Source: Multifurca ochricompacta (Eukaryota; Basidiomycota; Agaricomycetes; Russulales; Russulaceae). Taken from it: a stretch of 64,000 bases of DNA. Under the pieces are notes generated by a model. That model ran no database searches and was not told the origin of the DNA. It saw nothing but the letters and a program-made list of their open reading frames with translations. Below are positions 1 to 12,007 of the stretch, piece by piece (position 1 is the stretch's first letter; each line of letters starts with the position of its first letter). The DNA lies in the NCBI GenBank assembly GCA_022496185.1, contig WTXG01000074.1, positions 1-64,000 of the forward strand. The letters run 5' to 3'. Both the position numbers and the translations under genes were made by a program.

Positions 1-2109
1 CTCTGTTATGGATTCATGGAAAGCGTACGCAATTGCCAAAAAATCGATTCTTTCCCGTAACTGATCACGCCCTCGTTCCATAGCGGGCTCTGGAAAGAGC
101 GTACTTTGGTATGCCAAGGCCAACGTTATCTCTTCTCGGAGAGCTGACATTGCTGAATAGCTCAACGATTATTCAAGAGTTCATAAGAATGAGAGAAGCT
201 GGCTTGGCCTCTATGGGTATTTTTACTTTGATCGCGAAAATACGGAAATGCAAGACGCGCGTGGTCTAGTTTCTTCTCTTCTCATCCAACTATCCGAACA
301 ATCCGAACTTTGTTCCGAAATTATCTCTCGCCTGTATTCAGCGCACGCCACGGGATCAGTGCAGGCTGGTGACGACGCACTACTAGAATGCTTGAAGGAC
401 ATGCTCTCGATTCCTGGACAAGGCCCAATTTATCTCATTTTAGATGGCCTCGACCAATCTCCTGATGATCCGTCTGCACGAGAATCTGTGCTGGACCTTA
501 TTCAATTACTCGTCCAACTAGGGCACCCCCACTTACACATATGTGTCTCAGTCGTATCGAAGCCGATATCAGAGCAGTTCTCCGTCCGTTAGCGTCTCAG
601 ACAATATGCCTTGGATGAACAGAGCGGGCAAGTTGAAGATATTAACAACTACATCAACTTCTTTATCAAGACGAACGCGAACACGAGCCAATGGAAAGAT
701 GAAGATAAAGAATTTGTGATCAAGAAGGTTTCAGAAGAAGCTGATGGAATGTATGGTATCCTGTTTCTTTCCTATTCGCGAGACTTGCTGACGTCATTGT
801 ACAGGTTCAGATGGGCGTCTTGTCGATTGTACCAGCTGCGACGATGTCCTCCCGGAGGTATCCTGCGGACTCTGGATGAATTCCCCAAGATAATGGAAGT
901 GGAATACGAGCGCATGTTACAAGGCATTCATGAAAAGCAGTGGGAGGCTTCCCATCGTCTCTTTCAATACATTGCTGTGGCTCCTCGCCCTCTTCAGGTC
1001 TCTGAAACTTGCGAGTTCCTTGCGTGGGATATTAAACAAGGGGAACTGCCCGAGTTCAAAGCAGGTTGGCGCTATGAAGATCCGGAACATGCTGTGTATT
1101 CTGCATGCTCCAGTTTTATTACGATGACCGACGCGAATGAATGCCAGGTCGTGAAATTCTCACACTTGTCGATGAAGGAGTTCTTGTCATCGGACCGCCT
1201 TGCCACATCGAAGGGAGGCACTTCTCGCTATTACGTTTCCCATGAAGATGCCCATACAACAGTCGCACAAGGGTTGCTCGCCACTCTGTTCTATTTAGAT
1301 GAGCAGGTCAACAAAAGGAGTGTTACAAACTTCCCTCTTGCCACATATGCTGCTCAATACCTGGCGTTCACGCCCAATTCCAGGACGTTCAGTCGCGAAT
1401 AAGAGGTGCTCTGCGACGCCTGTTTAATGGCGATAAACCGCAACTTTCAATCTTGGTTTGGATGTGCAATCTGGATGAGATTTGGGAGGTCCAATGACCT
1501 CAGAAACCCCACCACAGCCGAAGCGACCCCCATATACTATGCTTCTTTACTCGGCCTCTGTGGCATAGTTCGATGTTTGGTCTATTCAGACGGCTCGAGT
1601 GTCAATGGCAACGTTGGCCATTACGGGTCCCCATTGATTGCGGCGGCTGCAAGGGACATTACGACATTGTAATGACACTATTGGACAATGGTGCCAGTCC
1701 AAGAATAGAGGGTCCTGGCCGTCGGACTGCCTTGTATTCGGCAGCAGAAAATGGGCATCTGAGGGTTGTGGAGTTGCTTCTTGGGAGGCGTTCGCCCCCG
1801 ACTACCTTTTTCATGCGCCAGCATAGTCCACTTGGTCAAGCATTACGGAATCGCCATCTGAGAGTTGCACAATTATTGCTCCAGAACGGGGCGCGCGTAG
1901 ATGCACAAAACGGCAATGGAGAGACCATACTGCATCAGGCATCTAATGGGGGATACGATCTCGAATCTGTTCAAATGCTCCTGGATAATCACGCAAATAC
2001 GGGCTTAAAAGACAACCAGGGCCGTACTGCACTGGAGATAGCAAGAGAAAGTGGACAAGAAGAGATTGTACAGCTATTGTTGGGGCATGATCCCAATACA
2101 ATGCACTGA
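1..2109 (+). pseudogene. NLR copy A: NACHT-ankyrin receptor gene, 5' cut by window edge, frameshifted
   Basis: Paralogue of the five other Goodbye-NACHT-ankyrin genes here. The window starts inside the exon encoding LWIHGK. An intron (about 25-83) precedes the Walker A codons for GSGKS (about 86-100), and a second intron (109-160) precedes the STIIQEF exon. The Walker B region (IYLILDGLDQ) is near 425-455, the conserved intron starts near 749, and ankyrin repeats run to the stop at 2109. Against copies B, D and F I count about eight single-base indels, near 215, 553, 610, 1006, 1012, 1361, 1480 and 1663, so no continuous frame exists. It is the only copy on the plus strand. The first 330 bases look D-like, the middle B-like, and the ankyrin end C/D-like. 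A pseudogene is most likely; several indels sit in short homopolymers, so sequencing error is not excluded. Confidence 0.8.
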
Positions 2110-4743
2110 AGTGCAGCCGTGTCGGGATGGTTCTTGAGGCGTAAGTGTCTTGTCACTTGCACCATAAATATATTAACTTAGGGAACTGGCAACCAGGCAA
2201 GTGAGGTGAAGGTCTTATTGATGGCGAGCCGGCGAGATTGAGTCTGTAATGCGATTATTTTCTGCACACACGTATAAAAAGAGGGAGAGCTCACACATGA
2301 ACCAAGGAGGGAAGGAAAGCTTGTACCATATAGCAGAGTCGATTTTCCCTGGTCCCGAAGGTCTGCGGGCCGATTGACCCAAATCAGGACGTCCGCGCAC
2401 ATTTCTTGTTCTTGAGATGGGGTGGAGATGGGGCGGGGCGGAGTGAAGTGGAAGAGGCCGTGTGTCATTTTTTAATGGAAAAGTCATCCAGGCTCCGAAT
2501 CAATGGACTCAGCAAACCCTGCTCGAAATCGAAATGAATGGAATGGAAGGATATCATACATTGCAAGATGAAGTATGCTTCAAAAAAAAGAAACAGAGAC
2601 ATTGGAATCCAAACGGGACGCTGGCGAGGGCAGTTTGCTCTGTCGCACGCCCTGTCCATGCCGGGATGACTTGGTCTCTGTTACCGTATTACTCCCCACC
2701 TGAGGGGGTGTAGTCGGTGGCGCAAAATGGTGCAGGTGGCACTGGAAAAGCACTCAATCAGGGTGGTACAGTGATCGAATTCTGTTGCAGTCATTCTCTC
2801 TCTGTCTCTCTTTCTCCTCTTTGAGTGCTAAGCAAGTACGAAGTCTTGGATCACCTCAGGGCTCCTCCTCTCTCATAACCTCTACCTCTCTAGAAGAAAG
2901 CAGGGCACGAGCATCTCGCTTTTCCGTATTCTTGCTGTACGATCGTAATACCGTGTGACCGCATCGGGATTCCACCGAAGAGGGAAGAGAGTAAGAGCAA
3001 GAGAAAGATATACATATCGTCAAGGCGTTGATAATGTCGAATGCGTCGAACGTGTTGATACGTCGGAAGTGTAGGATGTGTCAAAAACTCTTGAAGCTGG
3101 TAGACCGTTTGCTACTTTCGAAGGCTGTGGCACGCAGTGAGATGAAGAGGAGAACTGAGCTGGTATCCCATGGACAAGATACCGTCATTCATATTCATGA
3201 GGTCAGTACGCAACAAGCCCAATCCAAATACAGATGTGGTGAATATAATGTAAAAGAGGAGAACTACTTCGTGGGTTTCAAGATGAAAGGGAGATAAAAA
3301 GAAGTAAACAAGGGTTAGTTCACGACGCACGATAACGCCCATCCTTCGATACTACCCTGAGTGGCATTACATCTTTTGACAATTGACGATACAAAGGTGA
3401 CTGTGGTGGGAGACGATAACCTGATTGGGGGCTTGTAGTTGAGTGGTGCCTTAGCAAGTAGTTCTTGAGTTGAAGCTTGGAAGTGCGACAAGAGTCCAGA
3501 CCTGGTGAAGGGGCAAGACGAGTGGGCGAGAAGGCAAGTCTGGAACGAGCGCCAAATCGATCTTGTGTTCACTTTTATTTAAAAATGAACACTCATTCTG
3601 GTCTATTTCAACAACCACTTCCATCTTCCATCACTCTTCACTGCCTTGCTTTGTGTGAAAACTAGGCCGCAATCACTGCCAATTGGCTGGAAGGATGTTG
3701 CCTATGATAAAGTTTCCCAGAAAAGCCCACATTCAACACTATGGCACCTCCTCATCAAATATGTTCTCGTTGTAGCCATTTCCTGCTTCTGTCAGATTAT
3801 CTTCACAAGCTCTTATTTTTGGTACTTATAAAGGAGAAGAGGAGTGGGTGGGTCAAGAGGGCTGTCATGGATGCGAGAGATGGATATGAGTGTTGAAGCG
3901 GGCAAGCGAGAATGGGCTGGGCGTCCGAGCTACTGTTACACTGGTTGTGGTGTTCCTAGTGATCTACTCATACTCGATAGAAGTTACTGAATGGATGAGA
4001 TCGCGCGGCACATCAGCGAAGAATGAATTTGTTTGTGTAATGGATTCTACAATGGTAGATGCCGATACATGGTGTACTTCCATGGACAAGGCAAGGTCTC
4101 CATCCCCTACAAATGCCAGATTTCAGAAGCGTGGAAATCTCAGGCCACACTTCAAAGCAAAGGAGGGATTTAATTCATACAACACCTGTTTAAGAAATGC
4201 GTGTAAGCGTGCCAATGGAAAGATCCGGAACCTATGCAAGGGTACTATAGAACGCTTCAAGTTCATCTCGACGCAAATTCACAGCCGATTTCCCAAGGAA
4301 ACTGGATGCAACCAGATAGAGCCGGAGTCCACTGCACTCCATGAGTGTTCCAATAGTCTGATCCTTTTTTCAGGCAGGTCTAGAGAGATGAGCTGCACAT
4401 CCCCCGCCATAACGTTTAAGGGCCCACATTTCTAGCGCCGGTGGGTGCTAGCTTTAAATTAATTCCCCCACCAATTGATCACCGCGTAGGAGGAAATAAG
4501 GATCACAGATGCCTAGTCCTCGGTTCAGCAGGAAGTGACAGGAAAATCGTGGCAACTCGCGTCCGTCCCGCCATACAGTACGTAAGCTTCCAACCTTCAC
4601 CACCTGCCACTTCATTTACACGCTAAGTTATATTTCTGATATCCGCATTTGGCCACAGGATAATTCATCAAATCAGCAATACAATGTGTAAACAACGGAA
4701 CCCGAACATGGTCCTGGCAATGCGTACTAGCACCAGCGCGACT
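2110..4743. other. Intergenic region with a duplicated 3' flank (2178-2760)
   Basis: The stretch 2178-2760 is homologous, in inverted orientation, to about 14390-14760, the 3' flank of NLR copy C. Shared landmarks are a segment around AAGTGAGGTGAAGGTCTTAT (2199-2218) and a CCACCTGAGGGGGT segment near 2696. So the duplication carried the flank as well as the gene. The rest (2800-4743) has a short CT-rich tract near 2795-2820 and scattered short frames without recognisable domains or convincing ATG starts. I see no supported gene there. Confidence 0.6.
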
Positions 4744-6007
4744 TTACAGCTTGGAATCATCTACAAGTTGGGGACCGATCTCGTCTGGGCATCGCTTGGG
4801 CAACAATCTCACCCAGCGTGTTCTCTGGGTTTCTGATCCCTTCTTTCCGAAGTATCGCTCGCTCTCAAAACTCCATTGATCGTTCGCTCGCACCCAGTTT
4901 CCCAGCCCATCCACATACTGCGCCAGCCGTTCGTCCACCGGCTCACCAAACTTCGGAATCTTGTTCTCGTATATGTCCATGAACTTCCCTTCTAGCTCTT
5001 TGTGATATTCATACACCAAATCCACCGATCCGCGAATATCGATCCTGTTCTGGTGCATCACGATGGTTATTATGTTGTAGTTATCGTCGCCGCGTGCCTG
5101 CTCTATGTTGGATGAGGCTATATCCTAAGTCAAGCACAAGAGCGTTAGCCTTAGCTCGCAGTGAAAGCAAGTGTGGCCTACATTTCCGAGAATAACCATG
5201 TCAGTGGCCAAAATAGATAATTCTTCAATGGCTGGATGATGAACTACTTCATCTGGGAGGTTCATTTCTAATTCGAGCACCGCGAAAACTGGCTTGGTGC
5301 CAACGTTATCCCGTCGGACTTGGAAGTACTCCTGGATTGTTGGAATATGCTTGTTGGTTCGATCTACCGCCTGTTGTACAACAGATTGTGCGTAGGCGCC
5401 GAATGTCTCTATGAATCGTTTCTGTGAAGGAGGACTAGCTGTCTTGATCGCTAGCTCCCAGAACCTAAGTCAATGCTTTCAACACACATCTCCACGCTCA
5501 CTAACTTGAAAATGGCTTACTGTCGGGTGACCTCGCCACCGATCCATTCGCCTTTGGGACGAGGGGTGTGTGGGTTGCGGAGGGCATCCATAACGATCTT
5601 GGCCATCACTTGAACTTCATCTTCATTTGCGACATCTGAATACTCATCGAACAGGAACAAAACGTTCATCAAGTCGCAGCCAGTGCGAAAACGTTCTTCA
5701 CACGAAGGGTGTGTACAAGTTATTGTGTGATCTAGATAGAAGAAGCCTACCTTTGTCATGAAAGGGATAGCCAAGGGATGCGAGGAGGCCTGGTAAGAGT
5801 CGAGTTAACGGACTCAGCCCTTAAAAGGAGGTGATAGGTCATACTGAAGTCGCAGCGATCATACGCATCCTGCGTCTTGGTACTGAAGGCTTCAAAGCTT
5901 CTGAACCAGGCTGAGGACGCTTCCTTGACGTCGATGTAGTGCGGGTTGAGACGACGAGGCCATTTCCAATTTTCCAAAATGTTGGGAATGTAGTACCCGT
6001 TGGACAT
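4744..6007 (-). CDS. Sesquiterpene synthase TPS1 (trichodiene/protoilludene synthase-like)
   Basis: Predicted class I terpene cyclase that would cyclise farnesyl diphosphate to a sesquiterpene hydrocarbon in the cytosol; the product cannot be inferred. Five exons join in frame to 346 aa, the usual family length: 6007-5845, 5789-5751, 5695-5521, 5464-5182, 5124-4744. The protein starts MSNGYYIPN, the position where paralogue TPS2 also starts. The aspartate-rich motif reads DEYSD (exon 3). The NSE metal-binding motif reads NDIASSNIE and is created across the exon 4/5 junction. The C-terminal RY signature lies in SERYFGKKG. All introns have GT..AG ends and the same positions as in TPS2. The gene lies between NLR copies A and B. 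The reading is intact, so it is probably functional. Confidence 0.92.
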
Positions 6008-6109
6008 AGCGGGCAATCTCTGATACAAATGGTGGAAGTGTGAAGAGCTGTGATGAGACCCGGGGGTGAGGAGGTTGTTATCGCATCGTGAAACCAGTTT
6101 TAACTCTGT

Positions 6110-6330
6110 GAGAAAGCCCTCGTCTGTCATGTACCTGACCACAAAGCTGGGGGGATTCATGATGTCAGGATCTCAATATGTGTCATGGTCACTTACAGGT
6201 CATCCCCACAGTGGGTCATACACGTCCTTCCATAGTTCGATGGAATTCGTGATTGGGAACGGCCATCGAGACATCGAAGCACTCATGCATAATCGCTTCT
6301 CGCACGGGAACTCTGTTGGAGCTTGGTCGG
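6110..6330 (-). repeat. TPS1 upstream segment duplicated (inverted) upstream of TPS2
   Basis: About 200 bases just upstream of the TPS1 start are homologous to 20060-20260 near TPS2. Shared landmarks are CATGATGTCAGGATCTCAAT and GGGAACGGCCAT. Here the segment has the same orientation as TPS1; near TPS2 it is inverted relative to the gene. It may be 5' UTR or promoter. Short frames in it are not convincing proteins. The flank 6354-6789 holds a TATA-like TATATAAAGG on the minus strand near 6462-6471 and a short tandem duplication (GACGCATTT..GTAACGATTT, 6565-6625). Confidence 0.6.
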
Positions 6331-6789
6331 AATTCTTCAACGTATGGACTTGACATAGCTAAGAAAAGAATTGCTTCGAATTGAGCCGGGCCGGACTGGA
6401 TCAAAGATGACCAGGGTTGCCAGTGCAAGACGGAATTGAGTATAACAAGCAAAGTATGTACCTTTATATACTTGTAGAAAGACCTAGTTAGAAGGAGCGA
6501 GGTTATGAAGCAGAATTTAGTGTTGAGAGAACGGATCAAGGTGGGCCGGACCGGATCAGATGTGACGCATTTTGTCGATGTAACGATTTGTGACGCGTTT
6601 GTGACGCATTTGGATCTGTAACGATTTTCCTATTCGCGCGCGTTTGACAGTTTCACACTCTGAGTCATGTGACTGGAGCTGATGATCATTTCTTATCTAA
6701 TCCCCAGATTCCTTAGACTGACTTTGGCACTGATTTGCTTTTGGAGTGGGTGCAATCCCACTTACAATTCCTGCCTCAATCTCCACTGG

Positions 6790-7373
6790 TGTCACAGCCA
6801 GGTGTCTGCTGCGTCCAGTCACGTTTTCGATGTCTGAAGGCCCTCAAGATGCGGGGCGCACTCAAGATTCAAGGTCTAACAGAGAAGGCCTAGTTTAGTT
6901 CAAAGTTTCAAGTGCCCACGATGTTATGGAGGGGGCGCGTGCAGGAAACGAAGTCGAAAGCAGCAGCAATCAGCCCTGCAGAGTTACTGGGAAGAAGCCT
7001 CCTCAAGCTGCTACTCAGGGAGTTCAAGTGGATCTTAGTGAAGTCGAATACACCTGTATTAGATACAAGAGAACAGACTTAAAGTCTGTCTCAGTTAATC
7101 TAGTAGCTTAAATACATCCTGAGTGAGGTACAATCAGTAAATATAAGCTAATCAGAAGGTTCCAGTAAGTATCCAGATAATCATATGCTCCAGGGGTTAG
7201 GCCCTGAAATAAGATGGGAATTAGTAAGAGGGGTTGCACCCTCTGTAGCACAAGCGTGGTGTGCAGTTAAACAATCAGATCATAAGAATTACCAGCCCCC
7301 TAGTCACGCGCGCGACTCGAAAAACGTCACGTTTTGTCACAATCCCTGTCACAAGCCATCGGAAACCGTCACA
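6790..7373. mobile_element. Solo LTR of a Ty3/gypsy-type element (TSD ACTGG)
   Basis: It starts TGTCACAGCC and ends CCGTCACA. It is flanked by a perfect 5-bp target duplication, ACTGG at 6785-6789 and 7374-7378. Terminal bases and an internal motif (AAGAGAACAGACTT near 7067-7080) match the LTRs of the gypsy element at 39226-46457, but the rest is divergent, so it is a related, older family member reduced to a solo LTR by LTR-LTR recombination. No internal coding sequence remains. Confidence 0.85.
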
Positions 7374-8061
7374 ACTGGTGTAACACCTCGGTGAGGGTTG
7401 TACTACATGACATGTGTAAGTCAAGGCAAAGGAGAGCATGCACTATGTTTCAAGTACACAGAGGACTGAGGATAAATAGTCAAAAGGGAGCTTATCTCCT
7501 TAAGACTGTGAGTGGTAGTACAAATGAGTTTGCATTCTAATCAGTACTTGCATAATCACATATCTCTAGTTGATTGGTCATGTATCCATTTTCCATTTAT
7601 GGTCCATCTCAACATATAGTAAATCCAATGTGGTACCCTAGTCATCCTAGCAGCAAATGTAATCTTCCGGATGTCATGCCACACCAAAAACACTTTGGCA
7701 TTGCCTTGCCAATAATAAAAAACAAAATAACCTGTCTTGCCGGGCTGTTCCCGAAACCGAATCCTTTACCCTGCATAGCCTGCCCGAACCCAGTCATGTC
7801 ATTTTCTCAATAAAAGATAGTAAGATAATCAACCACACGCTTTCCACCCTTTGTTGATACACAGAATAACACCAACTCTGACCCCACCCCCGGGCCGTAT
7901 AGATGCAAGCAGGAAATAAATATTACACAGACAAACCCCCCCCCCCCCCCCCCCCCCTTGATGGCTCAGCATGGAAACTATAAACACATTGGTCTTGTTA
8001 GGTAGAGTATATAGTCGTGAAAGCGATGAGACACTTACCCCTGTAAAGCAATTCCTGTTTC
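7374..8061. other. Intergenic region with a poly(C) tract
   Basis: This is the spacer between the solo LTR and NLR copy B. It contains an uninterrupted run of about 22 C at 7936-7957 close to the 3' end of copy B. No gene was seen. Confidence 0.6.
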
Positions 8062-11000
8062 TTAATTGATTGGCTCAGCACCGTGCTCCAATAATATTTG
8101 CGCAATCTCTTCTTGTCCACTTTCTTTTGCAATTTGTAGTGGAGTCCGGCCGTAGCCGTCCTTCAAACGTACATTCGCACCGTGTCGCAGGAGTAGCCGC
8201 ACAAACTCCGGATCGTATTGTCCTTGGCACGCATGACCCAGCAGAGTCCCCCCGACACCATCGGGCTTATCGACACGTGCCCCATAACTGAGTAGCAACT
8301 GTACAACCTCCTGGTGGCCCTTTTTCCATGCCTCGCCGAGCGGACTATGCTTGGAGTTGAACCATCGATCTGGAGATGCAGACTTTTGAAGAAGCAACCG
8401 GACAACCCTCAGATGTCCGTTTTGCGCTGCCGAATACAGGGCAGTCCGGCGACCAGGACCCTCTATTCCTGGATAGGCATCATAGTCAAATAGTGCCATC
8501 ATAGTATCGTAATGTCCCTTTTCAGCCGCCGCAATCAATGGGGCCCCGTAATAGCCAACGCACTCATTGACACTCGAGCGGTATAAACTGGCCAAATATT
8601 GAACTACGCCACAGAGGCCAAGTAAGGAGGCATAGTATATGGGAGTCGCTTTCGGTTGTGGTGGGGTTTCTGAGGTCATTGGCCCTCCTGAATCTTCATC
8701 CAGATTGCACATCCAAACCAATATTGAAAGTTGCGGTTTATCGCCATTAAACAGGCGTCCCAGAGCACCTCTTATTCGCGACTCAACGTCCTGGAATAGG
8801 GCATGAATGACCAGGTATTGAGCAGCATACGTGGCGAGAGGGAAGTTTGTAACACTCCTTTTGTTGACCTGCTCATCTAAATAGAACAGAGTGGCGAGAC
8901 AGCCTTGTGCGACTGTTGTATGGGCATCTTCATGGGAAAAGTAATAGCGAGAAGCGCCTCCCTTCGATGTGGCAAGGCGGTCCGATGACAAGAACTCCTT
9001 CATCGACAAGTGTGAGAATTTCACGACCTGGCATTCATTCGCGTCGGTCATCGTAATAAAACTGGAGCATGCAGAAAACACAGCATGTTCCGGATCTTCA
9101 TAGCGCCAACCTGCTTTGAACTCGGGCAGTTCCCCTTGTTTAATATCCCACGCAAGGAACTCTGCAAGTTCAGAGACCTGAAGAGGGCGAGGAGCCACAG
9201 CAATGTATTGAAAGAGACGATGGGAAGCCTCCCACTGCTTTTCATGAATGCCTTGTAACATGCGCTCGTATTCCACTTCCATTATCTTGGGGAATTCATC
9301 CAGAGTCCGCAGGATACCTCCGGGAGGACATCGTCGCAGCTGGTACAATCGACAAGACGCCCATCTGAACCTGTACAATGACGTCAGCAAGTCTCGCGAA
9401 TAGGAAAGAAACAGGATACCATACATTCCATCAGCTTCTTCTGAAACCTTCTTGATCACAAATTCTTTATCTTCATCTTTCCATTGGCTCGTGTTCGCGT
9501 TCGTCTTGATAAAGAAGTTGATGTAGTTGTTAATATCTTCAACTTGCCCGCTCTGTTCATGCAGGCATATTGTCTGAGACGCTAACGGACGGAGAACTGC
9601 TCGGATATCGGCTTCGATACAACTGGAGACACATATGTGTAAGTGGGGGTGCCCTAGTTGGACGAGTAATTGGACAAGATCCAGCACAGATTCTCGTGAA
9701 GACGGATTATCAGGAGATTGGTCGAGGCCATCTAAAATGATATAAATTGGGCTTTGTCCAGGAACCGAAAGCATGTCCTTCAAGCATTCCAGCAGTGCAT
9801 TGTTCCCAGGCTGTCTCGACCCCGCCGCATGTGTTGAATACAGCCGAGAAAGAATCTCAGAATAAACTTCGGATTGTTCGCAGAGCTGGATGAGAACAGA
9901 AGAAACTAGACCGCGACTGTCTTGTTTTTCCGTATTCCCGCGATCAAAGTAGAAGTATGCCATAGAGGCCAACCCAGTTTCCCGAAGTCGTATGATCTCC
10001 TCAATAATTGTTGAGCTATAAGACAACGTCAGCGCGCGGAGAAACAAAACGTTGATTTCAAGTTGAGCATACCAAAGCACACTTTTCCCTGAGCCCGCTA
10101 CAGAATGAAGGCGCAATTAACACCGACAAAGGAACGAGACGCGGGGGGCACACACGTTTTCCATGAATCCACAATAGAGAACCGGCAATTTTCCATTCGG
10201 CGAAGGTGTGACCTTGGATGAACCATGTCGACGTTCCAGTGTGATGAGCGTCACGTGCGGTGTTGTGACTTTTGGATGGATCCAAAGGAGACAGCCAAGT
10301 TCGAACGTCCTTGAGCAGCTGGTCACCTATCATATAGAATAGTCCTCGTTTAGACAGTAAAGAATAGTACACAAATGAGATAACGAACGCTTCGATCTGT
10401 CTATGATGTCGCTCGCCAGTCGCTGTATGATAACTGGTACCTAGTGTCAATTAATCTGAACACATCCACCCAACGATACCCACTGAGAGCATATTGTATG
10501 TCGTCGGCTGACGCCTTTCCACCTAAACAAATACGCCCGAGTTTAGTACTGTGTGGTAAATCAGTGAACCAAGTACTATCACCGTCGATAAGCGCTTTCA
10601 TGTTCTCAACCAGACCATGAATAATATCTAACGTCTGTGCTGCTGCCGTTCGAGCTCCCTGTTGGCCGGCCTGGCTCAAACTCTGCAGTACCACTTCAAC
10701 CTCATGTTCTCCCAATAGTTTTTCTCCCAACTTTCCTGTATGTATCTGAGCTATCAATATCTATCGGCCATGAGAAAGACCCACCGAGTCGCCCTTGTTT
10801 GGCCTGTTGTGTTGCAAGAGCAAGAGTAGAGAGCAGTTCAAGCAATATCTTCGCCACCATATCTGTCACCGCAGCCGTTGGTGGGATCTTGATATGAGTA
10901 CTGAGGCGCCTGAGAAATGATTCGATAGATTTGAGAAGATCAAGAAGCATTCCATAGTTCGTGCCAACTGGAGTGTCATCGATCGTCTAACGGCGGCGGT

Positions 11001-11466
11001 TGATGTCAGATGGACTGGCATGAAGGAATCGAGCAAAATGCGTACTATGACAAGGATGCCAATTGCAGAGAGAAGTGCACTTTCAGGTGTGGAAAGCTGC
11101 GGTATCAAGTGTTATACACAACCGAGGAAATGTGTTAACAGGCGTCTAACGTACCACACGAGAACCCTCTCCACCAAGGACCCCATGGGTGGACACCGCA
11201 GCCAAATTGCGCGCAATCCGCTTGATCCATTTTATAATAACCGCAGTATCTTCCACACGAAAGGTTTTGAGAGTTTGCAGGTTGCTTCGAAGAGTGACTA
11301 TGATCGAGTCAGTGGTGGCACAACTACTGAGGTCGATGGCAAGTTGATGCTCGACCAGGTTTGTCCCTGTCCGCTTTTCGTAATCATATAAGGTGGTCTG
11401 AAAAAGAGATCGTAGGTCGGACGACGGGGTTGAAGCTAAAGGGCTGACGGAAAATTGTTGGTTCAT
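8062..11466 (-). CDS. NLR copy B: Goodbye-NACHT-ankyrin STAND receptor
   Basis: Predicted fungal NLR-like signal-transduction ATPase. Such proteins are thought to sense ligands through C-terminal repeats and signal through the N-terminal domain in non-self recognition or cell death. Ten exons join in frame to 965 aa: 11466-11155, 11096-11046, 10986-10785, 10735-10583, 10522-10484, 10433-10389, 10326-10156, 10097-10073, 10015-9425, 9370-8062. Residues 1 to about 250 resemble the fungal STAND Goodbye-like domain (DYEKRTG..L..H; alanine-rich helices ending in AAAQTLDIIHGL). Walker A, HGKPGSGKSVLCS (about 321-333), is assembled across two introns. Walker B, IYIILDGLDQ, is near 423-432. About six ankyrin repeats occupy about 770-965 (GRRTALYSAAQNGHLRVVRL, GRTPLQIAKESGQEEIAQIL). 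No disabling lesion was seen. Exons 5-9 and their introns are almost identical to copy F. Confidence 0.88.
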
Positions 11467-12007
11467 GGCTAACGTGAGGGATGAGATGGAGGTGATTTCT
11501 GGGCGTAGGAGAGGGATTCGCAGGTCTCGGCAGGGGCAAGATACCAGATATAGTTGATAGGCGCGCGGTCATGACAGGCAGAGACAGAGGCAGCAGATGC
11601 TGTAGACGAGGATTTAGCTGATTATTTATGTAGCGGATAAGTTGATTTAAGTGATAAAAACCATATAAATATTATTATGTACACCTAGGATTATCTTATA
11701 TCGGCTGTCCCAGTGTCGCCTGATTGTAAGATGTGTGGAAACCCTCAGGAGCTGGTGGTCAGTATTGACGGAACCCCTCATTTTTAAGTTAGCAGACAGA
11801 TAGCCAGACAAGCAAGCCAGGCCCTAGTATTCAGCAACGTCGCTCGTGGTTCTTCACCCCCGAACACGCGGTCAAATAAACACACACAATTATGAGTACT
11901 CATACTAGTACTAGTACTTCCCCCGTAACACCAAAATCAATAATAATACTGAGGAAGGAGGTAACATCTACACCCACATCCGAATCTGTGATCATCCACT
12001 ACTTCTA
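11467..12007. other. Intergenic spacer between NLR copy B and hydrolase 1
   Basis: This is the promoter-side flank of copy B and the 3' flank of the hydrolase. AT-rich with short ACTAGTACT direct repeats near 11904-11921. No gene was recognised. Confidence 0.5.

Noticed and set aside
3890..4435. 181-codon frame with a hydrophobic segment
   Set aside because: It begins with GTG rather than ATG, has no recognisable domain, and no supporting splice or promoter context. A gene is not excluded but not supported.
7936..7957. Poly(C) run as a regulatory element
   Set aside because: A homopolymer alone is not evidence; it could also be a sequencing artefact.
8062..10116. Apparent intron-free 684-codon NACHT-ankyrin frame
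   Set aside because: Two short introns (10016-10072 and 9371-9424) happen to lack stops in frame. Splicing them restores the GSGKSVLCSTII and ADGMFRW motifs seen in all copies.
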